From a bacterium (GTDB lineage Bacteria; Krumholzibacteriota; Krumholzibacteriia; LZORAL124-64-63), in the NCBI GenBank assembly GCA_024223715.1, contig JAAEOA010000352.1, positions 1 through 64,000 on the forward strand: DNA of 64,000 nt. The letters are read 5' to 3'. Positions 42,369-52,900 of this stretch are shown one piece after another (the first letter of the stretch is position 1; each line of letters begins with the position of its first letter). Both the position numbers and the translations under genes were made by a program. The notes under the pieces were generated by a model. It was not told the origin of the DNA, searched no databases, and saw nothing but the letters and a program-made list of their open reading frames with translations.

Positions 42369-43345
42369 TCGTAAATGATCCGGTAAATCAGGATGGCCTG
42401 TCGGGAACGATCCATTACCGCCAGCTGTCCGGAGGGTCCCACGGCAAGATCCACAGGCATTTCTGGAATACCACGGACCGGCAAGTCAGAGCCGCTGGCA
42501 AAGAGGAATCGGAAATTCCGATCCAGGGTTGTGATACTGCCACTACCCAGATCGGCAACAAAAACATTTCCATGACGGTCTGAGTCAATTCCCCCGGGAG
42601 CAAGAAAAGGATTGTTGGCATCGTAAGTACCACCAACAATGCTTTCAAAAAAACCGGTCCGACTATAAATGCACAAACGTGAATTTCCGGTGTCAGCCAC
42701 AATAATTCTGCCATCAGGTAAAAAATCAATGCCATTGGGATTGGTGAACTGGTCATCCTGAACACCTGGTTCACCAAGTCGACTTTTCAGATTTAGAAAA
42801 GAATCCAGCTGCAAAACCTGTTGCTCGGAAACATCAGTCACGACCATACTACCGTCGCGGTCAACGGCAAAAGCCCCCACCCGGGTCATAACCGAAGGAT
42901 CAATGCGCCTCATGTTAAGCAATTGGTCCTGGTGGGCTCCGGACAAGTCAAAACGTTGAATGCTGTCAGAACCATTTTCCAGAATGAGGATTTTGAACCC
43001 ATCCACCGCAGCATCGACCGGGCGATATGGCCGAACCATGGGGCGGTCAAATTCATACCACCGGCCATTTCCGGAATCGAGCCCAAATACCTTGCCCCGT
43101 TTTTCATCGCAAATAATGAGAGAACCATCGCTGGTATATTCACAACCGGCAAGACCTTCGAGAGGGAAATATACTGCCGCAGCTTCATTTTCATAGGCTT
43201 GAACAAATTCAAGAGCTACTGGTGTCGAGCCTGATGACGCAACAGCGGATGAATTTCGTGAAGTGGAATTTCCAGCATAATCAACACTGCCGGCACAACC
43301 GGTCAGAACAGCCAGTAACAATAAAAACAGGGAGCGAAAAACCAT
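42365..43345 (-). CDS. NHL-repeat lipoprotein
   Basis: Lipobox LTGC; repeated FTNPNGIDFLPDGRIIVADTGNSRLCIYS-type NHL repeats; start trimmed to MVFRSLF (TAATG overlap with upstream gene). Confidence 0.85.
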   Translation of the reverse strand: MVFRSLFLLLLAVLTGCAGSVDYAGNSTSRNSSAVASSGSTPVALEFVQAYENEAAAVYFPLEGLAGCEYTSDGSLIICDEKRGKVFGLDSGNGRWYEFDRPMVRPYRPVDAAVDGFKILILENGSDSIQRFDLSGAHQDQLLNMRRIDPSVMTRVGAFAVDRDGSMVVTDVSEQQVLQLDSFLNLKSRLGEPGVQDDQFTNPNGIDFLPDGRIIVADTGNSRLCIYSRTGFFESIVGGTYDANNPFLAPGGIDSDRHGNVFVADLGSGSITTLDRNFRFLFASGSDLPVRGIPEMPVDLAVGPSGQLAVMDRSRQAILIYRIIYE

Positions 43346-44208
43346 TAGAAGCTCCGGGAAACAACACACTGAGCGCCAGGGTCCCGCCAGGACGGTAAAA
43401 GACCCAATTCCATATTCATTCCCAGAACTTCGGTTTCAAGGGTGCCGGGTTTGTGGCCATCTTTATTTCCTACCCCAATAACCGCATCGACAACGGATAT
43501 GGCGCGGTTAACCACGGAGAAAAGAATCATAAAGTCGCGATGGTCGTAGGCGGTGTTTCCGTCGGCTCGCATTTTCGTAAAATCCGTTCGCCGGGTATCG
43601 TTCACCCATTGCCAGGTATCGGCACCGGTAACCAAACCGCTGACTTCCTCCTGCAGAGCCCGTGCTTCCCGTCGGCGGGAATCGTTATAAGAATCACTGT
43701 CCATATACCGACCAACACTTTGCCAATAAGATTCGGCATGGTCGCCGTTGGCGCCGGAATAAATATCGGCGTATTCACGGGCCGATTCCATACGGGCATC
43801 GCCCTGAGCATCGAATACAAAATAGGAAATCCAGATAGCCCCTTCGACACCAGCCATAAGGTAGGCTTTTTTCTTATCCCCGTTGAAATACTGACCCGCA
43901 CCTGGCAGCAAAGCGGAAAAAACACCCGCTTTAATCTTGGGTCCCAGATCTGATGGTGTTCCATCGTCTATTTTCTTTTCTTCTTCAGCAGGTATACCCC
44001 CACCGAACTCATCAGGCTGCTGACCACCAATTTGGTCAAAAGCATAACCCGATGCACCGGATTGCCATAAAGCAGATGAAGATTGCCCCGTAACCGAAAT
44101 TTCCGTTTTCAGGAAAGAAGTATTCGATGGCAACTCCCAGGCTATGGCCATGGTGGCACAACAAACTATCATCAGGCCAACAGAGGCGGAAAAAATTTTA
44201 ATGGACAT
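43345..44208 (-). CDS. DUF5683-like membrane-associated protein
   Basis: Signal peptide; VFSALLPGAGQYFNGDKKKAYLMAGVEGAIWISYFVFD. Confidence 0.7.
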   Translation of the reverse strand: MSIKIFSASVGLMIVCCATMAIAWELPSNTSFLKTEISVTGQSSSALWQSGASGYAFDQIGGQQPDEFGGGIPAEEEKKIDDGTPSDLGPKIKAGVFSALLPGAGQYFNGDKKKAYLMAGVEGAIWISYFVFDAQGDARMESAREYADIYSGANGDHAESYWQSVGRYMDSDSYNDSRRREARALQEEVSGLVTGADTWQWVNDTRRTDFTKMRADGNTAYDHRDFMILFSVVNRAISVVDAVIGVGNKDGHKPGTLETEVLGMNMELGLLPSWRDPGAQCVVSRSF

Positions 44209-44266
44209 ATCGGGTCAGTCTCCTCAGATCAGACTTTTCAAAAAATTTCAGGGGCCATGATTTACT

Positions 44267-45268
44267 TTAGAAGGACACCTTGGTCATCAAAACACCCTTG
44301 GTCATTCCCATCGGTTGTGCAATGAATTCTACCGGATGTCCAGCCACTTCAAATTTGTTTTCCGGGCCACCACCGAGCATTCCCTGCAAATAAGCCACCT
44401 GCAGAACACTAAAAACCCTCATGCCGATGTTGACGTACATCCAACGATCCCGTTTTTTGAACGAATCGTTGCTTTCGACTCGCATGGAGCGATAAGTTTC
44501 ACGATTTTGGCTGACCCAAGGTTGGCGCAGATCACTAATGGTGTTTGTAGGTTCGTAGTCGTATTCGGGACGATCAACGCTGGCACGCTGGTAATCATCC
44601 CAGCCAAAAATGAATTGGTCCCACTTACCCAGGTTTTCATAGTACTCACGAAAATCTTCATCGGGAGTGACGTACAAGGGAAGGTTGTGCAATTCAGAAA
44701 CATCGGTTACTGGTTCGATGCCCGGAAAATACAAAGCCCCTTCACCAGATCTTTCCTGGTCTGTACTGGCCGGGTTGTAACCTTCGACCAGCCTTTCATC
44801 AGTATAATGAGCGTCTGCAAAAGCGTAATAATCGTCTCGCAGGTCTTCACCGTCCTGATGAGCTCCATAAGCTTGGGTCATGGCGAAAATATCTACGGCC
44901 ATCATCAGATAGCCTCGTTTGTGCCCCATGACAGCTTCACCAAGACCTGGCAGAACCGCTGAAGCCAGCATGCTCAAGCCCGCACTGGCACCACCGGAAT
45001 TGTATTCGCTTTCCGATTCCATTTCGTAACCTGCACCACCGCTAGTGCCAATTTCACCCTGGTCAAAATTCAAACCCGTCAGGGCCTGAGTTTCCAGGCT
45101 GTCGTGACGCAGCAACCATGATGCCCGAGCTTGTCCCCGATCGGACTCTTCAGTCAGCAAATGAAAATCCTGTCCAGCCAGAGACATTCCAGTCAGAGAC
45201 ATCAGGATCATCAGCATCAAACAGCCGATTATCACCAGTTTATTTTTGAATTGATTTGGCAGCGACAT
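44267..45268 (-). CDS. DUF5683-like paralog of the preceding gene
   Basis: LASAVLPGLGEAVMGHKRGYLMMAVDIFAMTQAYG; start trimmed to MSLPNQF with GGAGG 5 nt upstream. Confidence 0.65.
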   Translation of the reverse strand: MSLPNQFKNKLVIIGCLMLMILMSLTGMSLAGQDFHLLTEESDRGQARASWLLRHDSLETQALTGLNFDQGEIGTSGGAGYEMESESEYNSGGASAGLSMLASAVLPGLGEAVMGHKRGYLMMAVDIFAMTQAYGAHQDGEDLRDDYYAFADAHYTDERLVEGYNPASTDQERSGEGALYFPGIEPVTDVSELHNLPLYVTPDEDFREYYENLGKWDQFIFGWDDYQRASVDRPEYDYEPTNTISDLRQPWVSQNRETYRSMRVESNDSFKKRDRWMYVNIGMRVFSVLQVAYLQGMLGGGPENKFEVAGHPVEFIAQPMGMTKGVLMTKVSF

Positions 45269-45294
45269 ATTTTCCTCCCTCTGAAAGATGGGCA

Positions 45295-48200
45295 TCATCG
45301 CTCCACCGCCAGAGTCATGGTTTTGGTTTCGGTTCCATTTTCCCCAGGGAAAACCAGACGCCCAAGATACAGGCCACTGACTAATCCCGATACATCCAAT
45401 TGATTTTCGTTGATGGCTTGTGCCGTAGTAGCGAATTCACCACGGGTAATTTCTTCACCCTGCAGGTTATAAAGAACAATCAGAGCAGTTCCTTCGCTGT
45501 AAGCGTAATACCGAACCGTAAGATCGCTTTCATGAACTGGGTTCGGATACAGAGTTACTTTTTTCATTTCCGCAGAAATGGGTGCTATTGAATCCAGATT
45601 TTGAGCTTCACCAAAAGCCCCCAGCCGTTCACTGGAGCCCATGGTTCCGAGCCACTGGCTGGTCGTATTGGTGGCACCAAAATCAGAAGTCAAGCCGTAG
45701 GTCACAAGACGTCCGTTAGCATGACTGCGGCCCACCGAGAACTCCGCTGTACCACCACTGGAAACCATGTAAAGTTGGTTTCGGATAGTTGGGCCAGCAC
45801 TCATGGCAAGACCAGCAGATCCGGTATCGCCCCATTTGAAAGGAAGCTGAGGCAGCAACTCACCGGTGGCATTCAGGCCCACCAGGTGGCCACCATCAGT
45901 ATTGAAGTAAATTTCATTGACTCCATCTCCAGTACCATCAACCACAACCAGCGGGCCGGAAATGCGGGTAAAATCGGGCAGAGGGAACAGGTCATAAAGT
46001 TTTCGGGGAAAACCTCGGACAAACGTTCCATCGGTGTGGTAAACAAAGATCCGTTCACTGGTAGCCAGCACGACATCTGAGCGACCATCGGCATCGACAT
46101 CAGCAACGGCCGGTTCACAAACCAAAGGTGAATTTAAACCATCAAAGAAGACCTGAACATTACCTTCCAGTCCCACGGTGGGAACAACGCCCAGATCATC
46201 CAGGGCAATATACCATTGGTCGGATGAATCATCGTTGGGAACAACTGTATGCACAGGTCCGGCAATCTCCCTGGCCCATTCATGAACAGCAGTGCCTTCC
46301 CAATGATGAAAAGTATTAACCTGAAGACCATCAGTCAGAGGCAATAACAAAGTATCGTAAGGGCGATCTTCATTGGAACGCATGACCGCAGGCTGGCCAA
46401 TGACTTCATGAGGAAGGTTGGCCGAAAAGGTAATGCTTCCATCGCTGACCTGGCTGGCTGTCATGGAATCAGGTGCGGTAACACAGACTACAAAACCAGC
46501 ACCGTTGTCGTCACGTCCAATGACCGGAGCATAAAGCATGGAATCGCCAACCGAAAGACTCCATAAAGGAACCGGCTCACCCGAAGCAGGAAACTCAATG
46601 CAGCCCAGAGTTCCCTGGCGGGTGCCATAAACCACTTGGGGGGAATCGGATGATGCGTCCAGAACCAGTGGAGCACCTGCCAGAGGTGAATCCAGGGTCA
46701 GGATGGCACCTTCTGGTTTGTTGGCAGGAGCAGAATAGGGTGAAGATCCATCAGCCCGTATAGCCATCAAAGAAGCGGGAAAATCATCTCCAGACCAATC
46801 GTGACCAGGAGCATCGGCAAAGACCAGAAGAGACTGTCCACCCACTTGAACAGGTGTTAAAGAAGCTGAGTCCAGCTGTCGTGATCCGGCCTGCCCCCCT
46901 GCGGCGGAAGCCTCATCTTCAGTGACCGAAGACACCTGCCAGGGGAAACCGGGATTAACCGGCACCACCTGGGCGCCAAAACGCATGACACTGGATGAGC
47001 GGTGATTATCGGGCCGGATATCGGTCAGAGAAGCACCGGACCAGCTGCGGTCAAAATTCCGACTGGAAGGCACACCATCGACAAATAGTTCTTTTGATTC
47101 GTTATTATTGCCAAACGGGTCGCGGTCTGAACCGTACCAACCCAGAACGTAGGCATCAAGAACACCGATATCCTGAATACCGTCCGACTCCACCAGACGC
47201 AAACCATCACCAAAACCATTGATGGTATTGTCGGCCAGATTCGAGGCGATGCGGTCCATGTTCACGTGCCAGACCAGCACCCCACCATTTGGCATGAAAT
47301 AATCGTACATGCCGCTGTTGGAATAATAGCCAACCGGACGTTCACCGGACAAATACTGAATAACCCCTGTAGCATCATCTTTTTCAAAGAAAAGACCAAA
47401 ATAAGGAGTGTAGGTTCCGCCCACGACATCGGGTGCAGGAGGAACATAGCGATTTTCCAGCAGGAAAAATTCACGGGGTGAAGACCCTATACGAATTGCC
47501 TGGGGATAACTCTCGTTAAAGTCGCCAAAACCGGCATCCCACATGGGATATTGACTGTAAGGAACCTGAACGGCCGGAAGCATATAGTCGCTGGATCGGC
47601 CATCAACTTCCTCCATTTCAACCCAACCAAGGAACCACTTATTCCAGACTGAAAGAGAAGGTGGCAGGACACCCGTGGCAGCCTTAATAATTGTATCATT
47701 TTCCGCCGTGATATGGCCCAGAGTTACAGGCAAATTGGTACCGGAATCCATCAGGTCCCAAATGCCAACTGAAGGATACCCGGTTGTTGTGTTGTAAACA
47801 TCGGGCAAACCAAGGGCGTGACCAAACTCATGATAAAAAGCGGCGGCAATACTGCCAAGACGCCCGTCAGTACTGGTTGTCTCCGGAATAATGGAACACT
47901 CACTCAATGAACCACCGGAAACCAGATTCTGCGGCTCACCAAGAGCCACAAAGAAAGTGGGAATGTCGTTTGGAGAATCTCCATTAATATCACTTTGCCA
48001 ATCGCTTCCCGCGTGAACAAAAATGATATAAGTAAGGGGGTCATCGTCGTCAAAATCACTGAAATCATAATCACTGCCGGCTGTCCCGGCATCCCCAACC
48101 TGAATAACGTCGCGCACCAGGGCTTCAAGGCTTTCCATGCTCCAGAAGGCTCCTGCCCCTGGGCCATAGTCGGCAATGTCGGTCAGCTTGTAGCTGCCGT

Positions 48201-48828
48201 TTTGTTCTTCAGGAAGAACGGTTCCTTCAATGTGAAGGCGACCACCTGATTGGTAGTTGTAGTACTCGGAAAGTCCAACAAGATGGCTCTCGTAAAAATC
48301 GCGGTTTCGTGGCGGAGGATCCACCAACAGGTCATCCAGATTTTCCGGAAGTTCCAGAACAAAATCACCTGAAGGGTCAACTGTGGTCAGGGCAGTATCA
48401 CGGTTGGTTTCAAATCCGATGCGTACAATAAGTACTTTCAGGGTATCGGTTCCGTCAAAAGCTTTATCAGCCTGCTGGCTGCTCTTATCAAACAGGGCTG
48501 TCCCCAGGCCCCTGTTTTTCAGTAGCTGACGGCTCAGTCGCGAAGTATGTTGATGGCCAACAAGTTCGTGGACTGCTTGCCAGCGACGAAAATATTCACC
48601 CTGACGTTCCTGTTCCCGAACAATCTTTTCCTGACCACCGGGAGTGTCCCGAATTTCAGTCCAGTCTTTGAACATTATTGGCTGACGACTGTAGGTACCC
48701 GGAGGATTACCTTCGGTTGCCGCTGTTCCGACCTGAGGCAAGGCTCCAAGAGCCCAGCCACAAGTCAGAATCAAAACGAACAAAGAGTTCCGGAGTTTCC
48801 CTTGGTTTTTTCTTTCAATGGGCCGCAA
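45295..48828 (-). CDS. M6-family secreted metalloprotease with C-terminal T9SS type A-like sorting domain
   Basis: HEFGHALGLPDVYN zinc motif; signal peptide; C-terminus LYPNPVHESDLTVRYY...LIVLYNLQGEEI...LDVSGLVSGLYLGRLV...ETKTMTLAVER. Confidence 0.88.
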   Translation of the reverse strand: MRPIERKNQGKLRNSLFVLILTCGWALGALPQVGTAATEGNPPGTYSRQPIMFKDWTEIRDTPGGQEKIVREQERQGEYFRRWQAVHELVGHQHTSRLSRQLLKNRGLGTALFDKSSQQADKAFDGTDTLKVLIVRIGFETNRDTALTTVDPSGDFVLELPENLDDLLVDPPPRNRDFYESHLVGLSEYYNYQSGGRLHIEGTVLPEEQNGSYKLTDIADYGPGAGAFWSMESLEALVRDVIQVGDAGTAGSDYDFSDFDDDDPLTYIIFVHAGSDWQSDINGDSPNDIPTFFVALGEPQNLVSGGSLSECSIIPETTSTDGRLGSIAAAFYHEFGHALGLPDVYNTTTGYPSVGIWDLMDSGTNLPVTLGHITAENDTIIKAATGVLPPSLSVWNKWFLGWVEMEEVDGRSSDYMLPAVQVPYSQYPMWDAGFGDFNESYPQAIRIGSSPREFFLLENRYVPPAPDVVGGTYTPYFGLFFEKDDATGVIQYLSGERPVGYYSNSGMYDYFMPNGGVLVWHVNMDRIASNLADNTINGFGDGLRLVESDGIQDIGVLDAYVLGWYGSDRDPFGNNNESKELFVDGVPSSRNFDRSWSGASLTDIRPDNHRSSSVMRFGAQVVPVNPGFPWQVSSVTEDEASAAGGQAGSRQLDSASLTPVQVGGQSLLVFADAPGHDWSGDDFPASLMAIRADGSSPYSAPANKPEGAILTLDSPLAGAPLVLDASSDSPQVVYGTRQGTLGCIEFPASGEPVPLWSLSVGDSMLYAPVIGRDDNGAGFVVCVTAPDSMTASQVSDGSITFSANLPHEVIGQPAVMRSNEDRPYDTLLLPLTDGLQVNTFHHWEGTAVHEWAREIAGPVHTVVPNDDSSDQWYIALDDLGVVPTVGLEGNVQVFFDGLNSPLVCEPAVADVDADGRSDVVLATSERIFVYHTDGTFVRGFPRKLYDLFPLPDFTRISGPLVVVDGTGDGVNEIYFNTDGGHLVGLNATGELLPQLPFKWGDTGSAGLAMSAGPTIRNQLYMVSSGGTAEFSVGRSHANGRLVTYGLTSDFGATNTTSQWLGTMGSSERLGAFGEAQNLDSIAPISAEMKKVTLYPNPVHESDLTVRYYAYSEGTALIVLYNLQGEEITRGEFATTAQAINENQLDVSGLVSGLYLGRLVFPGENGTETKTMTLAVER

Positions 48829-48875
48829 AAGCAGCTCTCCTTAATCAGGGGGGACAATGAGTAACGGCTTCCAAA

Positions 48876-49901
48876 TTAGAAGCGGTACCCCAGGGACAAA
48901 CGAGTCACTCGGTCCAAGCCTTCTGCCTGGGGTACGGAAGCAAAATCGAAAGTGATGGCTTGGCCAACCCATTCGTTCATATCCACACCAAATCCAAAAG
49001 TGGTATCGCTGATGTCACCGTAGTCGGCACTTTTATAACCAAAACGGACAAAAAGGCTTCGCATGTAATTCCACTCAATGCCAGCGCCGTATTCTTCCTG
49101 GTCCATCTCCAGACCAAATCCGTAATCGTCATCTTTCCATTTGTACAAAGGCACCAGGTAATCGGCAACCAGGAGCAGGCCCATAAATTCACTGTGATAA
49201 GCGCTGAAAGCAATACCCAGAGTGACTTTGCGAGGCATCGGATCACTCTGGTCGGCATCAACGTGTTTGATGTCCGGCCCCAGGTTGGCTACAGCCAAAC
49301 CAATGTTGGATCGTATCGATGGAACTTTCCAAAGCATACCCAGGTCAACACCAAAGCTGTCACCACTTCCACCGGCACCATCCTGCAGAGATGTGTCTGG
49401 GGCCAGTTTATCGCGGAAATATTTCACGCCAATACCCACACCCAGGGTGCGGCTCAGTCGAACACCATAAGTGGTGGTGAAGGCAAACATATAAGAACGG
49501 AAAAGTCCCGTTTCGTTTTCGTTTTCATCCACGCCCATCTGCTCACCCATATCCAGGTAATTGATGGCAAAACCCAATGCACCGTGCTTGCCCATGGGCA
49601 TGGCATAACCACCCCAGTAAAGAGCAATGTCATCGGCCAGGCCGGCAGCCAGGCTCGATTGCATAATATGAACGTCATGTTGTTTGGGGCGCTGGGGCAA
49701 GAAACCCAGTCCACCAGGATTCCACCATATAGAAGTTACATCCTGGGAAAGAGCGGTCCCCGATTCGCCCAAGGCGTTGTACCGACCGCCGATTGGAAAA
49801 GTCAGGTTGATGGCGCCGGCTCCACTGCCAGCCAAGGCGCTGCCGGCAAAGCCAGCAAGCAAGATGACTCCCAGGATAGCTGCTATAGTTATTCGTCTCA
49901 T
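48876..49901 (-). CDS. PorV/PorQ-family outer-membrane protein
   Basis: Signal peptide; NLTFPIGGRYNALGESGTALSQDVTSIWWNPGGLGFL (PorV-type N-terminus); terminal RLSLGYRF. Confidence 0.88.
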   Translation of the reverse strand: MRRITIAAILGVILLAGFAGSALAGSGAGAINLTFPIGGRYNALGESGTALSQDVTSIWWNPGGLGFLPQRPKQHDVHIMQSSLAAGLADDIALYWGGYAMPMGKHGALGFAINYLDMGEQMGVDENENETGLFRSYMFAFTTTYGVRLSRTLGVGIGVKYFRDKLAPDTSLQDGAGGSGDSFGVDLGMLWKVPSIRSNIGLAVANLGPDIKHVDADQSDPMPRKVTLGIAFSAYHSEFMGLLLVADYLVPLYKWKDDDYGFGLEMDQEEYGAGIEWNYMRSLFVRFGYKSADYGDISDTTFGFGVDMNEWVGQAITFDFASVPQAEGLDRVTRLSLGYRF

Positions 49902-49965
49902 TCAATTAACCTCCGGTTTTTTGGTTCTTTTGGTGACGTTAGCCGCCACCACTTCTATCATCGAA

Positions 49966-52900
49966 TTAGCGCATGATGACGAGTTTCCCCGTCTCAGTAA
50001 TGTCACGTTCCGAGCTGCTTGCCACGGTTCCACGCAGGACATACAAATACGTCCCATTGGCAATTTCGTCACCCTGGTCGTCCCGGCCATCCCAGTTTAT
50101 AATCTGGGGTCCCGCCGAAAGTTCCTCACGATGTGTTTTTATACGCAATCCACTTAGGGTGTAAATATCCCATTTCACCGTCATCGGATCACTCAAGTCA
50201 AATACAAGTCGGCAGGGACCGGGCGTGGGATTAGGAAAAAGAGTGATCGATTCCATACCCACAACGCTGGCCGGTACAATTTCAAAACTGATGGTATCGT
50301 TGCCCACGTTGCCCAGTACATCACTGGCGTGCAGAGCGGCAAGGTGTTTGCCCATCGGAAGATCGCCAGGTAAAGGCAAGGAAATTTGTCCGCTTGTATA
50401 GCTGTCGGCATCGAAAGAAAAATTCGAAGTTACATCGCTCATAAAGCCGGAATCGTCAAACTCGAGCAACAGGCTATTACCCGGAGTGGTACCAAGTATG
50501 GAAATACTGCTGGAATCCTGAAGAGTTGCAGTCAGGACATCGCCCACCCTGACTCGGGTTCTATTGTCTTCAAAAGCAAGGTTGATTACCGGTCCCACGA
50601 TGTCATTACTCGGGCCCGTTGCAGAGCGAACGGCCGATACTGGAGCATTAGCCACATGGTCGCCATCGAGGCCGGAAAGAACCATACGCAACCGGGCCTC
50701 ATTTCCATAGCGCAATTGCAGAGGCACTTTGAAAGGAACCCTCAACTCATCGGAGGTCATGGTTCCGTGGCCGTTAAAAACAGCCGAGCCACTGGCTTTG
50801 TAGGTGTTCCAACGTGGAACCCTAACCGAACCACCACCAGCAACAGTACTGTCGACCATGGATTTAATATAACCGGCGTTATAACCAGATTCTTCCACAA
50901 GCAGAGAGTAAGTATCGCCGGCTCCAAGCATTAGGCCACGCGATTCCTCAAGAACAGCAACCTGTCGGGCACCGGCCCGAATGGTATCGAGGCTGGCCGA
51001 TGAAAACTCAAGATTGTCCTCAGGATGTGGCAAGCTGGTGGCTGGATCACTCAAAAGGTTGTACCGCTGGGAGTTATGCCTGCGGAACTCACTGGTAATT
51101 GCTGCCTTGGCTTGTAAAAGAGCTTGGGAAAGGGTTTGATCCGGGTCGACATGAGTATCTGGAAAGAGATTCTCGTAAAACAACGTGGACAGTTCATCGT
51201 TGGAAGAAATCCAGCTGACCTGACTGGCGCATATCGAAGCAATGGCCCCACCCCCATCAGGAATGACAAACAGCTCGGCCATGGACCGGCGAATGGGACT
51301 ATCGTAAACACCCACATCACAACTGAAGGCGATGAAGGCAAAACGTTCCATGCCGTTAGTCAGGTTGGCAATATCCACCGATTGAAAAATCTGCTCATCG
51401 GCCAGGTTGTTTTCAGCGCCGTGACCAATATAATGGTAAATGGTGGTTCCATTATTCAGACTGGCGTTTATGTCGGAACGAACCTGAGGCTTGATGCTAC
51501 TGCCAGGGGGAAACTCATAAGTGTTTGCATAAACCTTCTGAATATCCAAGCTGGCAGGCATGCTGAAATTGGTCAGTCTTTCCGCTTGAAGAATGTGTTT
51601 CTCTTCCAGGGAAACCGGCTCCGGGTAGGAAGATGGTTTCACACCGTCATCAGTCACCATCATGACTTTATTCACCCACATTCCAGGTTCCGTATTGGCG
51701 GAATACTCAATCATGCGGTTGACCATATCAGTGGCTTCGGCATAACTGGTTGCCGGTAGACGTCCGATGGCCACATCGGGAAAGTCCACATCAAAATCGT
51801 CATTGGGAGTGATGGGATCATCATAAGGAGTGTCGAAAGAGACCACCGTATCGTCTGATCCATAAGGGTGGTAATTGTTTAAAGCGTGTGGGTTTCTTGG
51901 ATAAAAATTCCGATGCTCACTAGGTAATAGATCCAGCAGATCACCACTTGAACTTTGGTTGCGATAATTCCGGTGGTCGTGGGTGCCGTTACCCAAAAGA
52001 CAGACAAATTTCAGATTTCCCCCACCGGCATCAAAAACCGATTTCAGATAATTACGAATGGCACGCAAATCTTTCTGTCCACCGGAAAAGTTGTTGTAGA
52101 TGTCGTGAGCGGAAACAGCCATGGCTTCGGGGTTGGAGAAACCCGGCAAAACAGAAGATCGGAAGTCCGCCAGATTTTGTGCCGGGGTGCCAAAGCCTTC
52201 TCCATATACCACGATGTAATTCAAATTTGTAGATTCAGCCCTTAAGTCCAAAGGCTGAACTCGCTGTCCGGAAGCCACACTGTGCAATTGCCCTTCCGTT
52301 GTTGCCAAAAAGTGACGATCGCCTGTTGTATTCACAGTAAGGCCACAAGTCAACTGAGATCCAGCTAAGTCTCCATTGAGAATACTGGCATTCTGTAAGC
52401 CACCAACTTCCCAGAAAATGACTTCGTCACCTTGAGGAATAGTCAGTTGCAAATCCACATCCCGGCCATCGGACTGGGCATGCTCCCGCCAAAGAGCAAA
52501 ATTCATTTGCCCACCCATTTGGGCCAGATCCAGAGCGGTCCAGTAGAAGATATCAAAACTGTCCAAAGCCATGGGATGGTCCCGATCAGGGTTGGTGCTC
52601 TGGAAAGAAATAGAATTATTGCCAGCCACCAATTGGTCGGAAGCCCCCACATGCCGCATGCGCAGACTGTCTTGCTGAGCCGAGGCAATAAAATTGGTTT
52701 CCACGGCTGTATCGGTATCGTCGTTAACCCAGCTGCGAGCCCCAAATACGTATGAATTAGCCCAGATTCCCGGGTCACCACGATAATCGACCACAAAAGT
52801 TGCCAGAGAATCTGCAACAGGTTCCTGAATATAGAAGCTGAGAGTTTTGGTAAAATAAACGCTGTTGTCCCAGGCCCAGTTGTCCGGAAGGACTCCTTGC

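Noticed and set aside
48960-49976. 338-aa plus-strand ORF over the PorV-like gene
   Set aside because: Antisense to a gene with signal peptide and PorV motif; no recognisable domain
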